Source: Nonomuraea muscovyensis (GTDB lineage Bacteria > Actinomycetota > Actinomycetes > Streptosporangiales > Streptosporangiaceae). Taken from it: DNA of 64,000 bases. Location of the stretch: contig NZ_JACHJB010000002.1 in NCBI RefSeq assembly GCF_014207745.1, positions 2,232,001 to 2,296,000 of the forward strand, written 5' to 3'. This document shows, piece by piece, positions 44,155 to 52,230 of the stretch; position 1 is the first letter of the stretch; every line of letters begins with the position of its first letter. The notes under the pieces were generated by a model. It was not told the DNA's origin. It saw only the letters and a list, made by a program, of their open reading frames with translations, and made no database searches. Both the position numbers and the translations under genes were made by a program.

Positions 44155-45548
44155 GACTGGTCGTCGTAGGCAACGGCATGGCGGGCTCCCGCCTGGTGAG
44201 CGAGGTGCGGGCACGTGACCCGCACCTGCCGATCACCGTGGTGGGGGCCGAGACGTGCCAGCCGTACAACCGTGTGCTGCTGTCCAACGTGCTCGCCGGA
44301 AGCACCCGGCCCGAGCAGGTGCGATTGCTCGACCCCTCCTGGTACGCGGCGCACCGCGTGGAGGCCGTCTTCGGCAGCGCCGTGACGTGCCTCGACCGCG
44401 ACACCCGCGCGGTCGTCACCGAGGACGGGCGGCGGGTGCCGTACGACGTGCTCGTGCTGGCCACCGGCAGCGACGCCATCGTGCCGCCGATCCCCGGCGT
44501 GGAGCGGGCCATCCCGTTCCGCACGCTGGGCGACTGCGAGCGCATCCTGGAGTCGGCGGGCAGCAGCCGCCGGGCCGTGGTGATCGGCGGCGGGCTGCTC
44601 GGCGTCGAGGCGGCCCGCGGCCTGGCCGGGCGGGGCCTGCCGGTGACGCTGCTGCATCTGGCCGGCCACCTGATGGAGCGCCAGCTCGACGTGGAGGCCG
44701 GTGAGGTGCTCGGCGAGACGCTGGCCGGGCTGGGCGTGGACATCCGTACCGGCGTGACCGCGCAGGCGGTGCAGGCTGACGGCGTCCTGCTCGCGGACGG
44801 CGACCTGGTCGAGGGCGACCTCGTCGTGCTGGCCTGCGGCGTCCGCCCGGTCACCGGGCTGGCCGCCGACGCGGGCCTGGAGGTGCGCCGCGGCATCGTG
44901 GTGGACGACGAGATGCGCACCGACGACCCGTCGATCTTCGCGATCGGCGAGTGCGCCGAGCACGACGGCACCGTGTACGGCCTGGTCGCCCCCGCGTGGG
45001 AGCAGGCGGGCGTCGCCGCGGACGTCATCACCGGCGGCAAGGCGCTCTACCGCGGCTCGCGCATGGTGACCCGGCTCAAGGCGCGCAGCGTGGAGCTGGC
45101 CGCGATGGGCGAGACGCAGCTCACCGAGGAGCACGCCGAGGTGGTGCGCTTCACCCACCGGGCCCGCGGCACCTACCGCAAGCTCGTCATCCGCGACGGC
45201 CGGCTCGTGGGGGCGATCGTGCTGGGCGAGAGCGACGCGGTCGGCACGCTGACGCAGCTCTTCGACCGCGGCGGCCCGCTGCCGGGCGACCGGGCCGGGC
45301 TGCTGTTCCCCGGGCTGTCGGCCACGGCGCACGTCGCCGACAGCCCGACGCTGATGCCGGACGCGGCGAAGGTGTGCCAGTGCAACAACGTGACCAAGGG
45401 CCAGATCCGGGCGTGCTGGGAGGCCGGCGCCCGGGACGTGGCCGGGATCGCGGCCGCGACCAGGGCCACGACCGGGTGCGGCACGTGCCGCGACGCGGTC
45501 GAGGGCATCGTCGGCTGGCTGTGTGAGCAGGAAGGGGTTTCGGCATGA
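44151..45548 (+). CDS. FAD-dependent oxidoreductase with C-terminal [2Fe-2S] BFD domain
   Basis: A 465-residue flavoprotein resembling the front half of NirB. The first Rossmann fold is LVVVGNGMAGSRLV, the second VVIGGGLLGVEAARGLAGRG, and the second FAD motif is SIFAIGECAEHDG. The C-terminus is a BFD-like [2Fe-2S] domain with CQCNN and CGTC. It lacks the siroheme/4Fe-4S and sulphite-reductase domains of NirB, so it is probably the NAD(P)H-to-reductase electron carrier for the nitrate reductase, comparable with NasB/NasC-type partners. It overlaps nasA and nirB by ATGA at both ends, indicating tight stoichiometry. Confidence 0.9.
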   Translation: MRLVVVGNGMAGSRLVSEVRARDPHLPITVVGAETCQPYNRVLLSNVLAGSTRPEQVRLLDPSWYAAHRVEAVFGSAVTCLDRDTRAVVTEDGRRVPYDVLVLATGSDAIVPPIPGVERAIPFRTLGDCERILESAGSSRRAVVIGGGLLGVEAARGLAGRGLPVTLLHLAGHLMERQLDVEAGEVLGETLAGLGVDIRTGVTAQAVQADGVLLADGDLVEGDLVVLACGVRPVTGLAADAGLEVRRGIVVDDEMRTDDPSIFAIGECAEHDGTVYGLVAPAWEQAGVAADVITGGKALYRGSRMVTRLKARSVELAAMGETQLTEEHAEVVRFTHRARGTYRKLVIRDGRLVGAIVLGESDAVGTLTQLFDRGGPLPGDRAGLLFPGLSATAHVADSPTLMPDAAKVCQCNNVTKGQIRACWEAGARDVAGIAAATRATTGCGTCRDAVEGIVGWLCEQEGVSA

Positions 45549-47980
45549 GGAACGTCGTCGTCGTGGGGTTCGGCCCGGCCGCCCACCGGTTCGTCGAGAC
45601 CCTGACGGAGCGGGGGTTCGGCGGGCGGATCACCGTCATCGGGGAGGAGCCGCGCCCGGCCTACGACCGGGTGGCGCTGACCTCGTACCTGACGGACAAG
45701 AGCCTGGAGGACCTCACCTACCCGGTGCCGGACGGGGTCGTGACCAGGCTGGACACCCGCGTCACCGGGATCGACCGCGAGGCCCGCGTGGTGACCACCG
45801 CCGACGGGACCGCCGAGCCGTACGACGTGCTGGTGCTGGCGACCGGGTCGGCGCCGTTCGTGCCGCCGGTGCCGGGCGCCGAGCACGCCTTCGTCTACCG
45901 CACGATCGACGACCTGGACGCGATCCGGGACGCCTCGCAGGGCGCGGCGGAGGGCGTCGTGGTCGGCGGCGGGCTGCTCGGCCTGGAGGCGGCCGACGCG
46001 CTGCGCGGCCTCGGGCTGCGCACCCACATCGTGGAGATGAGCCCGTGGCTGATGCCGCGCCAGGTCGACGAGGGCGGCGGCTCGGTGCTGAAGGGCCACA
46101 TCGAGGGCCTGGGGCTGAGCGTGCACGCCGGCGCGGGCGTCCAGGAGATCGTCACCGACTCCGGCGGCCGGGTCACCGGGCTGCTGAAGCCGGACGGCAC
46201 GCTGCTCGACGCCCAGGTGGTGGTCATCTCCGCCGGCATCAGGCCGCGCGACGAGCTGGCCCGCGCCTGCGGCCTGGAGGTGGGCGAGCGGGGCGGCATC
46301 GTGGTGGACGAGGGCATGCGCACCTCCGACCCGGCCGTGTACGCGATCGGTGAGTGCGCGCTGGCCGGCGGCATGGTGTACGGCCTGGTCGGGCCGTGCT
46401 TCACGATGGCGGAGGTGGCCGCCGACCGCGTCCTGGGCGGCGGGTCCGGCTTCGAGGGCGCCGACCTGTCCACCAAGCTGAAGCTGCTCGGCGTGGAGGT
46501 GGCGCAGTTCGGCGCGATGGACGGCGCGCTCGACGTGACCTACATGGACCCGGTGGGCGGCATCTACAAGAAGCTGTTCATCAGCGACGACGCGCAGACG
46601 CTGCTCGGCGGCATCTGCGTGGGCGATGCCGGGCCGTACACCACGCTGCGGCCCTTCGTCGGCAAGCCGCTGCCGGCCGCGCCGTCGGACCTGCTGTTCA
46701 CCGGGTCCGGCGCGGCGAACCTGGACCTGCCCGACGAGGCGCAGGTCTGCTCGTGCAACAACGTCACCGCGGGCGCGGTCCGCACGGCCGTCGCCGACAA
46801 GGGCGTGACCGACGTCCCCGGCGTCAAGGCGTGCACCCGGGCGGGCACCACCTGCGGGAGCTGCGTGCCGCTGCTCAAGCAGCTCCTGGAGAGGTCGGGC
46901 GTCGAGATCAGCAAGGCGCTGTGCGAGCACTTCACCTACTCGCGGGCCGAGCTGTTCGACATCATCCGGGTGCGCGGCGTCACGACGTTCTCCGAGCTCA
47001 TCGCGAACCACGGGACCGGGCGCGGCTGCGACATCTGCAAGCCCACGGTGGCCTCCATCCTGGCCTCGCTGCACAACGGGCACGTGCTGGAGGGCGAGCG
47101 GGCGACGCTGCAGGACACCAACGACGCGTTCCTGGCCAACATCCAGAAGAACGGCACGTACTCGGTCGTCCCGCGCATCCCGGGCGGCGAGATCACCCCG
47201 GACAAGCTCATCGTGATCGGCGAGGTGGCCCGCGACTTCGGCCTCTACACCAAGATCACCGGAGGGCAGCGGATCGACCTGTTCGGCGCCCGCGTCGAAC
47301 AGCTCCCGCAGATCTGGAAGCGGCTGGTGGACGCCGGGTTCGAGTCGGGCCACGCGTACGGCAAGGCGCTGCGCACGGTCAAGTCGTGCGTCGGCTCCAC
47401 CTGGTGTCGCTACGGCGTGCAGGACTCGGTGGGCCTGGCGATCGAGCTGGAGCTGCGCTACCGGGGCCTGCGGGCGCCGCACAAGCTGAAGTCGGCGGTG
47501 TCGGGCTGCGCCCGCGAGTGCGCGGAGGCCCGCTCGAAGGACTTCGGCATCATCGCCACCGAGCAGGGCTGGAACCTGTACGTGGGCGGCAACGGCGGTT
47601 TCAAGCCGCGCCACGCCGACCTGTTCGCCTCGGACCTGTCGACCGACGAGCTGATCAGGACCATCGACAGGTTCGTCATGTACTACATCCGCACGGCCGA
47701 CCGGCTCCAGCGCACGGCCGCCTGGATCGAGTCCGTCGAGGGCGGTCTCGACCACGTCCGCGACGTGATCGTGAACGACTCGCTGGGCCTGTGCGCGGAG
47801 CTGGACGCGCAGATGGCGCACCACGTGGCCACGTACCAGGACGAGTGGCGCGCCACCATCGAGGACCCGGAGAAGCTGAGCCGCTTCGTCAGCTTCGTCA
47901 ACGCCCCGGGCGTCCCCGACCCGTCGATCGTCTTCGAACGCGAACGTGACCAGATCAAGCCGATGGTGGTGACTTCATGA
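45545..47980 (+). CDS. nirB: Nitrite reductase (NADH) large subunit
   Basis: An 811-residue siroheme-dependent enzyme reducing nitrite to ammonium with NADH. The FAD/NADH half has VVVVGFGPAAHRFVETL and VVVGGGLLGLEAADALRGLG. The BFD [2Fe-2S] motifs are CSCNN and CGSC, followed by a second BFD-like segment with CDIC. The siroheme/4Fe-4S half has KSCVGSTWCRYGVQDS and SAVSGCARECAEARSKD (the Cys-x5-Cys...Cys-x3-Cys set). All key Cys are intact. It is translationally coupled to both neighbours and is the core of ammonium production in this operon. Confidence 0.96.
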   Translation: MRNVVVVGFGPAAHRFVETLTERGFGGRITVIGEEPRPAYDRVALTSYLTDKSLEDLTYPVPDGVVTRLDTRVTGIDREARVVTTADGTAEPYDVLVLATGSAPFVPPVPGAEHAFVYRTIDDLDAIRDASQGAAEGVVVGGGLLGLEAADALRGLGLRTHIVEMSPWLMPRQVDEGGGSVLKGHIEGLGLSVHAGAGVQEIVTDSGGRVTGLLKPDGTLLDAQVVVISAGIRPRDELARACGLEVGERGGIVVDEGMRTSDPAVYAIGECALAGGMVYGLVGPCFTMAEVAADRVLGGGSGFEGADLSTKLKLLGVEVAQFGAMDGALDVTYMDPVGGIYKKLFISDDAQTLLGGICVGDAGPYTTLRPFVGKPLPAAPSDLLFTGSGAANLDLPDEAQVCSCNNVTAGAVRTAVADKGVTDVPGVKACTRAGTTCGSCVPLLKQLLERSGVEISKALCEHFTYSRAELFDIIRVRGVTTFSELIANHGTGRGCDICKPTVASILASLHNGHVLEGERATLQDTNDAFLANIQKNGTYSVVPRIPGGEITPDKLIVIGEVARDFGLYTKITGGQRIDLFGARVEQLPQIWKRLVDAGFESGHAYGKALRTVKSCVGSTWCRYGVQDSVGLAIELELRYRGLRAPHKLKSAVSGCARECAEARSKDFGIIATEQGWNLYVGGNGGFKPRHADLFASDLSTDELIRTIDRFVMYYIRTADRLQRTAAWIESVEGGLDHVRDVIVNDSLGLCAELDAQMAHHVATYQDEWRATIEDPEKLSRFVSFVNAPGVPDPSIVFERERDQIKPMVVTS

Positions 47981-48348
47981 GCTGGATGACCGTGTGCGAC
48001 TACCACGTCCTGCTGCCGGAGCGGGGGGCGTGCGCCCTGGTGGACGGCGAGCAGGTGGCCGTCTTCCGCACCTTCGAGGGGCAGGTGTACGCGATCGGCA
48101 ACCTCGACCCGTTCAGCGGCGCGTACGTGCTCTCCCGCGGCATCGTGGGCACCAGGGGCGGCGAGCCGACCGTGGCCTCCCCCCTGCACAAGCAGGTGTT
48201 CTCCCTCGTCACGGGGGCGTGCCTGGACGATCCGGGCGTGCGCGTGCCGACCTACCCGGCGCGGGTGGTCGACGGCCGGGTCGAGGTGGCCGCGGGCGCC
48301 GCGATCGTGGAGGCGGCCGGCGAGCGCCGCCTCGTGGACGCCTCATAG
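47977..48348 (+). CDS. nirD: Nitrite reductase (NADH) small subunit
   Basis: A 123-residue NirD with a Rieske-like beta fold but no complete Cys/His Rieske ligands, as is normal for NirD. Features: VCDYHVLLPERGACALVDGEQVAVFR, VYAIGNLDPFSGAYVLSRG, and SPLHKQVFSLVTGACLDD. It is the final gene of the operon, overlapping nirB by ATGA, and it stabilises the large subunit. GC-rich repeats that could form hairpins follow its stop (48350-48392), between it and the convergent ABC gene. Confidence 0.95.
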   Translation: MSWMTVCDYHVLLPERGACALVDGEQVAVFRTFEGQVYAIGNLDPFSGAYVLSRGIVGTRGGEPTVASPLHKQVFSLVTGACLDDPGVRVPTYPARVVDGRVEVAAGAAIVEAAGERRLVDAS

Positions 48349-48392
48349 CGGGCCCTGTGGTGGGGCCCTGTGGTGGGGCCGGCAGTGGGCCC

Positions 48393-49310
48393 TCACGGGG
48401 GCGGGCAGTCGGCGAGCCGGGCGCAGGCGACCAGGTGTCCCGGCCCGGCCTCCACCAGCCGCCGGTCCGGCCGCCCGTCCGACCGCCCGTCACCGCCGGC
48501 CGCCCCGCTGTCGTGGTAGAGGCAGGAGGTCACGGGCGACGGGTCCTCCCAGGGCGCGTTCAGCCGGGGCACCGCGGCCAGCAGGGCCCGCGTGTAGGGG
48601 TGCCGGGGGTCACCGAACACCTGGTCCGTCGGGCCCATCTCGACGACGGCGCCGCCACGCAACACGACCGTGCGCTCGGCCAGGTAGGTGCCGAGTGACA
48701 GGTCGTGGGTGACGTACAGCACGCCGAGGCCGCGGGTCTTCAGCTCGGCCAGCAGGTTGAGCACGTCGATGCGGGTGGACGCGTCGAGCATGCTGGTGAT
48801 CTCGTCGGCGACCAGCAGCTTCAGGTCGAGCAGCAGCGCGCGGGCGATCAGCATGCGCTGGAGCTGGCCGCCGCTGAGCTGGTGGGGGTACTTGCCGAGC
48901 ACCTCGCCGGGATTGAGCCGCACGTCCCGCACCGCGGCGTCCACCCGCTCCGTCCACTCGGCCGCGGACACCCGCGGGAAGTAGCTCTCCTTGATCAGCG
49001 TGAACACGCGGTCGGCCTTGAACACCGGGTTGTAGCAGCTGAACGGGTCCTGGAAGACGCCCTGCACGGCCCGGTAGTAGTCCTTGCCCGGCCGGACCGG
49101 GGACCCGTCCACGGTGATGGCGCCGCTGGTGACGGAGGTCAGGCCGAGGATCATCCGGCCGATGGTGCTCTTGCCGCTGCCGCTCTCGCCGATGAGCGAG
49201 ACGACCTCGCCGGGCAGCACGTCGAAGCTCACCCCGCCGACGGCCGTCACCGTCCTACCGCCGAAGGTGCCGGTCCTGTACACCTTGGTGACGTTGTCGA
49301 GTCTCAGCAT
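48393..49310 (-). CDS. Opp/Dpp-type ABC transporter ATPase (OppF-like)
   Basis: A 305-residue ATPase of the Opp family. Walker A is GESGSGKSTIG, signature LSGGQLQRMLIARALL, Walker B LLVADEITSMLDAS, and the C-terminal oligopeptide-type ATPase extension contains PRHPYTRALLAAVP and CARLADCPPP. It is the last gene of a five-gene importer operon; its ATG at 49310 overlaps the upstream stop as TGATG. In this operon it provides the second ATPase of a heterodimeric pair. Cargo is discussed with the binding protein. Confidence 0.93.
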   Translation of the reverse strand: MLRLDNVTKVYRTGTFGGRTVTAVGGVSFDVLPGEVVSLIGESGSGKSTIGRMILGLTSVTSGAITVDGSPVRPGKDYYRAVQGVFQDPFSCYNPVFKADRVFTLIKESYFPRVSAAEWTERVDAAVRDVRLNPGEVLGKYPHQLSGGQLQRMLIARALLLDLKLLVADEITSMLDASTRIDVLNLLAELKTRGLGVLYVTHDLSLGTYLAERTVVLRGGAVVEMGPTDQVFGDPRHPYTRALLAAVPRLNAPWEDPSPVTSCLYHDSGAAGGDGRSDGRPDRRLVEAGPGHLVACARLADCPPP

Positions 49311-50251
49311 CAGGCCTTCCAGCACGCGACGAAGTGGTCAGGCTCGGTCTCGGTCACCGGCGGGTCCTCGGCGCACCCCGCGTCGGCGAGCGGGCAGCGG
49401 TCGCGGAACCGGCAGCCGGGCTGGGGGTCGAGCAGCGAGGGCGGGCTGCCGGCGATGCCCGACAGCCGGCGCTCGGCGTGGCGGACGCCGACCTCGGGCA
49501 GCGAGTTGATCAGCATGCGGGTGTACGGGTGGCGGGGCGCCTTGACCATGACGTCGGCGGGCGCCTTCTCGGCGAGCCGGCCCGCGTACATCACCATGAT
49601 CGTGTCGGCGATGTGGGAGGTGAGCGCCAGGTCGTGGGTGATGAAGATCATGCTCTTGACGACGCCGCCGTCGCGGAAGCCGAGCAGTGCCCGGGCGACC
49701 GCCTTCTGGGTGGACACGTCGAGCGCGGAGGTGATCTCGTCGGCGACCAGGAGCGACGGGTCGAGCAGGGTGGAGACGACCATGACCATGCGCTGCTTCA
49801 TGCCGCCGGACAGTTCGAGGGGGTAGCGGTCCAGCACCTCGCGGGGCAGCCCGACGAGGTCGAGCCGGCGTTCCAGCTTGTCACGGTCGAGGGCGACGCC
49901 GCGCGACCTCAGCAGCTCGCCGACCATCCGGCCGATGCGGCGGGTGGGGTTGAGCGCGCTCATCGAGTACTGCGGGACGAGCGACACCTCGTGGAAGCGG
50001 AAGTCGTTCATCCGCCGGTCGTCGGCGATGGGCAGCTCGCGCCCGTCCAGCTCGACGGTGCCGCCGGCGTGCCGCATCCGCCCGTCCAGCCGGATGAGGC
50101 TCTTGCCGAGCGTGGTCTTGCCGCACCCGGACTCGCCGGCGAGGCCGAGGATCTCGCCGTCCCGCACGCCGAACGACACGCCGTCGAGCGCCTTCACCTC
50201 GCCCCGCAGCGTCCGGTAGGAGACCCGCAGGTCGGTGACGGTGAGCGTCAT
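49310..50251 (-). CDS. Opp/Dpp-type ABC transporter ATPase (OppD-like)
   Basis: A 313-residue ATPase. Walker A GESGCGKTTLG, signature LSGGMKQRMVMVVSTLL, Walker B LLVADEITSALDVST and an HDLALTSH H-loop are intact. The C-terminal extension PQPGCRFRDRCPLADAGC carries the Cys set typical of OppD/DppD 4Fe-4S-like or zinc motifs. Its start overlaps the permease stop as ATGA (50248-50251), and its stop overlaps the OppF-like start, so all four membrane/ATPase genes are coupled. Confidence 0.93.
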   Translation of the reverse strand: MTLTVTDLRVSYRTLRGEVKALDGVSFGVRDGEILGLAGESGCGKTTLGKSLIRLDGRMRHAGGTVELDGRELPIADDRRMNDFRFHEVSLVPQYSMSALNPTRRIGRMVGELLRSRGVALDRDKLERRLDLVGLPREVLDRYPLELSGGMKQRMVMVVSTLLDPSLLVADEITSALDVSTQKAVARALLGFRDGGVVKSMIFITHDLALTSHIADTIMVMYAGRLAEKAPADVMVKAPRHPYTRMLINSLPEVGVRHAERRLSGIAGSPPSLLDPQPGCRFRDRCPLADAGCAEDPPVTETEPDHFVACWKA

Positions 50252-51138
50252 GTCGTCCTCAGCTTCGGGTTGAAGACCTCGTCGAGGCCGACGTTGGCGA
50301 CGTAGAGGGCGCCCACGATCGCGGTGATCGCCAGGCCGGGCGGCACGAACCACCACCACAGGCCGAGTTGCAGCGCGCTCCACTGGGTGGCGTTCTGCAG
50401 CATCAGCCCGAGCGAGACGCCCTCGGTGGGGCCGAGCCCGATGAAGTCGAGCGACGAGGCGATGAGCACCGAACCGCCGAACAGCAGGATGAACGTCATG
50501 AACAGGTAGGAGCTCATGTTGGGCGCGATCTCCCGCGCGATGATCCGCGGCGTGGTCAGGCCGCTGAGCCTGGCCAGGTCCACGAAGTCGCGGCCGCGCA
50601 GCGAGAACGTCTGCGCCCGGATCGCCCGGGCCGCCCACGGCCAGGAGGTCAGGCCGATGAACAGCGCCTGCACGGCGACGCTGCGGATGCCGAGGTAGGC
50701 GTTGATGATGAGCAGCACCGCCAGCGTCGGGATGACGAGGACGATGTTGGTGAGCATGTTCAGCACCTCGTCCACCAGGCCGCCCCGGTAGCCGGCGACG
50801 AACCCGACCACCATCGCGATCACCGCCGCGATGCCGCCGCCGAGCGCCCCGGCGGCGAACGTGGTGCGCAGGCCGTACACGAACTGGGTGAAGACGTCCT
50901 GGCCGAACGTCGTCGTGCCGAGCCAGTGCTCGGCCGACGGCGGCAGCATGGGCGCGGCGACGTACTCGTTGGGCGCCGTCACGCCGAGGAGGAGCGGCCC
51001 GAGCACGCCGAGCAGCAGCAGGACCAGCACCAGCCCGAACCCGGTGACCAGCTTGCCGTTGCGCACCGCGAAGTGCAGCGCCTCCCGGCGGACCACCCGG
51101 GTCTCGGCGCGGCCCTCGGCGAGGGGGGTCGTGGTCAT
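50248..51138 (-). CDS. Opp/Dpp-type ABC transporter permease (OppC-like)
   Basis: A 296-residue permease with six predicted transmembrane segments and the OppC N-terminal domain (HFAVRNGKLVTGFGLVLVLLLLGVLGPLL, GTTTFGQDVFTQFVYGLR). The binding-protein-dependent loop is RDFVDLARLSGLTTPRIIAREIAPNM. It pairs with the OppB-like permease encoded just upstream, coupled by an ATGA overlap at 51135-51138. Confidence 0.93.
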   Translation of the reverse strand: MTTTPLAEGRAETRVVRREALHFAVRNGKLVTGFGLVLVLLLLGVLGPLLLGVTAPNEYVAAPMLPPSAEHWLGTTTFGQDVFTQFVYGLRTTFAAGALGGGIAAVIAMVVGFVAGYRGGLVDEVLNMLTNIVLVIPTLAVLLIINAYLGIRSVAVQALFIGLTSWPWAARAIRAQTFSLRGRDFVDLARLSGLTTPRIIAREIAPNMSSYLFMTFILLFGGSVLIASSLDFIGLGPTEGVSLGLMLQNATQWSALQLGLWWWFVPPGLAITAIVGALYVANVGLDEVFNPKLRTT

Positions 51139-52130
51139 GCCTGTGCACCCGCCATTCCGGCTCGTGTGCGGGGATCGACCACGACGTAGACGAGGTCGAT
51201 GACGAAGTTGGCCACGAGCACGCCGATCACGATGAACATGAACGTGCCCTGCAGCAGGAAGAAGTCCTGGTTCTGGATGGCCTTGAGGATCAGGCTGCCC
51301 AGCCCCGGATAGGAGAAGACGATCTCGGTGACCAGCGCCCCCGCCACCAGCACGCCGAGTTGCAGGGCGAGCCCGGTGATCTGCGGCAGCACCGCGTTGC
51401 GGAAGGCGTAGCGGCGGATCAGCTTGGCCGGCGCGCCGAGGGCGGCCAGGTAGGTGGCGTAGTCCGACTCCAGCTCATAGATGATCATGTTGCGCATGCC
51501 GATGGCCCAGCCGCCGAGCGCCACGAGGAACAGCGACAGGAACGGCAGCACCCAGTGGTGCACCAGGCTCAGCAGGAACTCCCCGGTCAGGGCCGGCCGC
51601 AGCGAGAAGGCGTAGCCGCCGGCCACCGGGAACCAGCCGGCCACCACCCCGAGCCCCCAGGCGAGCAGCACGGCCAGCCACATGTACGGCATGGCCGTCA
51701 GCACGTAGCCGACGGGCAGGACGGTGTTGTCGAGCAGCCTGCGCCGCGCCGCGTAGGCGCCGAGCCGGTTGCCCGCCCACCAGCTCAGCAGCACCGCCGG
51801 GATCATCAGCGCCAGCGTGTACGGCACCGCACGCAGGATGACCGTGCTGACCGGGGTGGGGAACAGCCAGATGCTGATGCCGAAGTCGCCGCGCAGCAGG
51901 GTCGCCCAGAAGTTGGCGTACTGCTCCCACAGCGGCCGGTCGAAGCCGAACAGGTCGGTGTAGTAGACGCGCATCGCCTCGACGGCCGCGGGCTGCGACA
52001 CGCCGGTCCTGGCCAGCATGCCCGCCACGGGGTCGCCCGGCATGAAGCGCGGGATCATCCAGTTGACGGTGACGGCGACCACGAAGGTCAGCGCGTAGAC
52101 GAGGAGTTTCCTGCCGAAGTATTGGCGCAC
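51135..52130 (-). CDS. Opp/Dpp-type ABC transporter permease (OppB-like)
   Basis: A 331-residue permease (RQYFGRKLLVYALTFVVAVTVNWMIPRFMPGDPV at the N-terminus, typical OppB). The coupling loop is DYATYLAALGAPAKLIRRYAFRNAVLPQITG. It is preceded by a hairpin region after the binding-protein gene, which may lower expression of the membrane genes relative to the binding protein. About six transmembrane helices. Confidence 0.94.
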   Translation of the reverse strand: MRQYFGRKLLVYALTFVVAVTVNWMIPRFMPGDPVAGMLARTGVSQPAAVEAMRVYYTDLFGFDRPLWEQYANFWATLLRGDFGISIWLFPTPVSTVILRAVPYTLALMIPAVLLSWWAGNRLGAYAARRRLLDNTVLPVGYVLTAMPYMWLAVLLAWGLGVVAGWFPVAGGYAFSLRPALTGEFLLSLVHHWVLPFLSLFLVALGGWAIGMRNMIIYELESDYATYLAALGAPAKLIRRYAFRNAVLPQITGLALQLGVLVAGALVTEIVFSYPGLGSLILKAIQNQDFFLLQGTFMFIVIGVLVANFVIDLVYVVVDPRTRAGMAGAQA

Positions 52131-52144
52131 GTGAGCCTCTCCAG

Positions 52145-52182
52145 GGCCCCCTCCCCCGCGGTCGCGCGGGGCGGAGGGGGCC
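52145..52182 (-). terminator. Attenuating hairpin between binding protein and permeases
   Basis: GGCCCCCTCC (52145-52154) pairs with GGAGGGGGCC (52173-52182), with further CCCGCG/CGCGGG pairing inside. It lies within the operon, after the binding-protein stop, and could reduce read-through so that binding protein exceeds transporter. Confidence 0.55.
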
Positions 52183-52189
52183 GTTCACA

Positions 52190-52230
52190 TCAGGTCGTTC
52201 TCATCAGGTCGGTCAGGCTCATCAGGTCGG
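52190..52230. repeat. Three-copy CATCAGGTCG repeat
   Basis: CATCAGGTCG occurs three times between about 52188 and 52224, directly beyond the binding-protein stop. It is short and of unknown significance. Confidence 0.75.
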
